The notes under the pieces are model-generated. The model made no database searches, was not told the origin of the DNA, and saw nothing but the letters and a program-made list of their open reading frames with translations. From positions 1 to 64,000 of the forward strand of contig NZ_JADPIE010000002.1 of the NCBI RefSeq assembly GCF_015666175.1: a DNA stretch of 64,000 nucleotides, written 5' to 3'. The DNA comes from Halonatronomonas betaini. GTDB taxonomy: Bacteria; Bacillota; Halanaerobiia; Halanaerobiales; Halarsenatibacteraceae. How positions within the stretch are numbered: the stretch's first letter is position 1; the number at the start of each line of letters is the position of its first letter. The position numbers were made by a program, and so were the translations under genes. Below are positions 62,357-64,000 of the stretch, one piece after another.

Positions 62357-62525
62357 GATTTACCTCCTGTTGAGATATTTTAAAACTATAAAGTTAACTA
62401 TTTGTGCTCCATACTACTTTTTGATAAAATATAAGTGACAGGATGGAGTGCGCTGCGGTTCTCTTTTTAGGGGTAAAATTACATTCTCATCATTGGAATA
62501 TCAATGACATCCTGCTATAATAATA

Positions 62526-63398
62526 TTATTTTGGAATTGGATATAGTTTTCCTCCATCTGTTTTAATATATTTTTTCAGTTGGGCTTCTTCTGAATTGGA
62601 GAGTTCAAAAGAACTATTCTCATATTTTTTGATTATTTTTAATCCTAAATCTAACATCCTTGGGTCTCCTGGGCTTAATGCAGTATCAATATCCTTTGAC
62701 AGGGTAAACCTTAAGGCAAGTTCAGCTAATTCATCATTATCATAAATAGGTTTATACCAGGTGTTATATCTATTCTTTTGTTCCTCTGGATTCCACTGCC
62801 GCTGAGCCAGTGCTTTTATAGCTAAAATACCTTTCTCTGTTTTTCTGGCTTCTTTTATTACTTTATCCCACTGATTTTGATTGTACCAGTAATTCCAGTT
62901 AACAGGCACCATTATAGTGTCAAAATCAAATTCTTCCATTAATTTTAGTGCTGCCCATTCACTATGGGCTGAAAAACCGATATAATTAATAATTCCTTCA
63001 TCCCTGGCCTCTATGATAGCTTCTAGAGCCCCGCCTTTTTTTAGAGAACTATTTAATGATTTTTCATTTGTAACCTCATGCAGTTGATAGACATCAAAAT
63101 AGTCTGTTTTTAGCAAATTCAATGAATTCTCAATATCTTTCCTAACTTCTGAAGCTGTTTTGTCAGGCTCAGTTTTACAGGTTAAGATAACATCTTCTCT
63201 ATGAGATTCAATAGCTTTTCCTAATTTTTTTTGTGAAGTCCCATAAGTAGGTCCAACATCAAATAAATTTACTCCAGACTCAATAGCTTTAGTAACAGTT
63301 TCATTAGCTTTTTCCTGTAATAATTGATCTAACATGATACCTCCAAAAGATAGAATGGAAACTTTAAGGCCTGTTCTTCCTAGAATTCTATAATTCAT
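62526..63398 (-). CDS. Aldo/keto reductase
   Basis: A 290-aa AKR-superfamily protein. Strand 1 starts MNYRILGRTGLKVS; NLFDVGPTYGTSQKKLGKAI supplies the catalytic Asp and Tyr (Asp47/Tyr52 positions), ILTCKTEPD the Lys, and YQLHEV the His. The end IKTDGGKLYPIPK lacks the longer ferredoxin-type tail of some relatives. CAGGAGG lies just before the ATG. It is presumably an NADPH-dependent reductase acting on sugar or carbonyl substrates. Confidence 0.87.
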   Translation of the reverse strand: MNYRILGRTGLKVSILSFGGIMLDQLLQEKANETVTKAIESGVNLFDVGPTYGTSQKKLGKAIESHREDVILTCKTEPDKTASEVRKDIENSLNLLKTDYFDVYQLHEVTNEKSLNSSLKKGGALEAIIEARDEGIINYIGFSAHSEWAALKLMEEFDFDTIMVPVNWNYWYNQNQWDKVIKEARKTEKGILAIKALAQRQWNPEEQKNRYNTWYKPIYDNDELAELALRFTLSKDIDTALSPGDPRMLDLGLKIIKKYENSSFELSNSEEAQLKKYIKTDGGKLYPIPK

Positions 63399-63468
63399 AT
63401 TATCCCTCCTGAAATTAATTAGTTACATCCAATTTAAATATTTTTTCAAAATAATTTATCTTAAATAT

Positions 63469-63515
63469 ACTTTGTGAAATTTGCTCAAAGATACTACTTG
63501 GTAACCGTCGGGTAA
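63469..63515. repeat. 47-bp intergenic repeat, copy 2
   Basis: 42 of 47 bases match 58892-58938, in the same orientation. Here GGTAACCGTCGGGTAACCGT continues past the shared part, giving an internal direct repeat of GGTAACCGT. Confidence 0.7.
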
Positions 63516-63594
63516 CCGTTAGGTCTTTAGCTTAAAACTTCTGATTAAGCCGTTATTTTTCTTCTTTAATCTTTCTATCTGCTTCTGCTGGCTA

Positions 63595-64000
63595 TTAATT
63601 AAATTCTTTAGGTAAGGCATTCAGTAGAAAGTTTAAAGCATTCTCACCCATAATCATTCTTATATTCTTTTTTGAGAAGCCCTGCTCTAGAAGTTCCTCT
63701 GTAATATGCACCATGCCTGTAGCATCAAAGGGAGTGGTTACAGCCCCGTCAAAATCAGAGCCTAGAGCTACATGTTCTACCCCAACTAAATCAGAAACGT
63801 ACTTGATACAATTCACTATCGACTCTACGCCATTTATGCCGACTGCTGTCTCCCAAAACCCAATCCCAATCAGTCCTCCCTTATCAGCAATCTTCTTTAT
63901 TTGTTGATCTGATAGGTTTCGATTATTATTCAGACAACCTTTAACTCCTGTATGGGATACAATTACCGGTCGGGAACAAATTCTCAGGACATCTTCTATT
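63595..64000 (-). CDS. Membrane dipeptidase (peptidase M19), partial
   Basis: Only the C-terminal 134 residues are in the window; the gene continues beyond position 64000. The open frame reads PVIVSHTGVKG, then GGLIGIGFWETAV, then HVALGSDFDGAVTTPFDATGM and finally IRMIMGENALNFL. The SDFDG motif, the HTG region and the GEN block are hallmarks of the renal-dipeptidase (M19) family, zinc enzymes that cleave dipeptides. An internal GTG (63816) is not the real start because homologous sequence continues upstream. Confidence 0.88.
   Translation of the reverse strand, partial: IEDVLRICSRPVIVSHTGVKGCLNNNRNLSDQQIKKIADKGGLIGIGFWETAVGINGVESIVNCIKYVSDLVGVEHVALGSDFDGAVTTPFDATGMVHITEELLEQGFSKKNIRMIMGENALNFLLNALPKEFN

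Noticed and set aside
1-64000. tRNA, rRNA, CRISPR arrays, transposases, integrases and phage genes
   Set aside because: I looked in all large intergenic regions and found no cloverleaf, no regularly spaced repeats and no transposase or integrase motifs.

Overview
The window is low-GC and, unusually, every credible gene lies on the minus strand, so all operons are read from high to low coordinates. The best guess for the source is an anaerobic diderm Firmicute of the Halanaerobiales type. Reasons: strong AGGAGG-type ribosome sites and many Firmicute families, acidic proteins, and next to them an outer-membrane beta-barrel protein ending in Phe with a LolA/LolCDE-like module. This placement is an inference; there is no rRNA or other phylogenetic marker in the window.

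Layout. 0.04-6 kb: a five-gene oligopeptide/solute ABC importer (OppBCDF plus binding protein). 6.1-14.7 kb: a chimeric pseudogene, an outer-membrane barrel, a LolA-like protein, two FtsX-type permeases, a LolD-like ATPase and a 904-aa MalT-like LuxR regulator. 15-24 kb: a branched-chain-amino-acid-type ABC importer (LivHMKGF) downstream of a UPF0261 protein and a TIM-barrel PEP-hydrolase-like protein. A sigma-54 activator whose sensor domain is a copy of the same TIM barrel lies upstream, and a recognisable sigma-54 promoter and paired upstream palindromes are visible. 24-27 kb: an antibiotic-modification-like group (ANT(6)-like, GNAT, APH-like) and small Cys-rich genes. 27-29.6 kb: a lipoprotein hydrolase, a 21-aa membrane microprotein, a nuclease-gene scrap and an HD hydrolase. 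29.7-47.2 kb: a defence/repair island with AddA/AddB-like nuclease-helicases, a McrC-like DUF2357 nuclease, two McrB-type AAA+ proteins with different N-terminal readers, a giant SF1 helicase with a Vsr-like nuclease tail, and a MazG-like pyrophosphohydrolase. 47.8-56.8 kb: adenine deaminase and nucleoside phosphorylase co-directional with a complete Opp-family importer and a GntR/HutC regulator. 57-64 kb: small metabolic genes (HIT, two GGCT-like, FAD oxidase, Gfo/Idh/MocA oxidoreductase, aldo-keto reductase, start of a membrane dipeptidase).

Main points of interest: (1) the sigma-54/TIM-barrel/UPF0261/Liv regulon; (2) a type IV restriction-like locus with two McrB heads and one nuclease, in which the helicase-Vsr gene sits between 47-bp direct repeats that duplicate the 5' end of the adjacent mcrB gene, as if inserted as a cassette; (3) five recognisable genes and one small gene whose family-correct N-termini can only be reached from AUU, AUC or AUA codons behind good Shine-Dalgarno sequences; (4) an Opp-family importer apparently dedicated to purine nucleosides; (5) a Lol-like trafficking module in a Firmicute. 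All functions are from reading the sequence; no database search was run.
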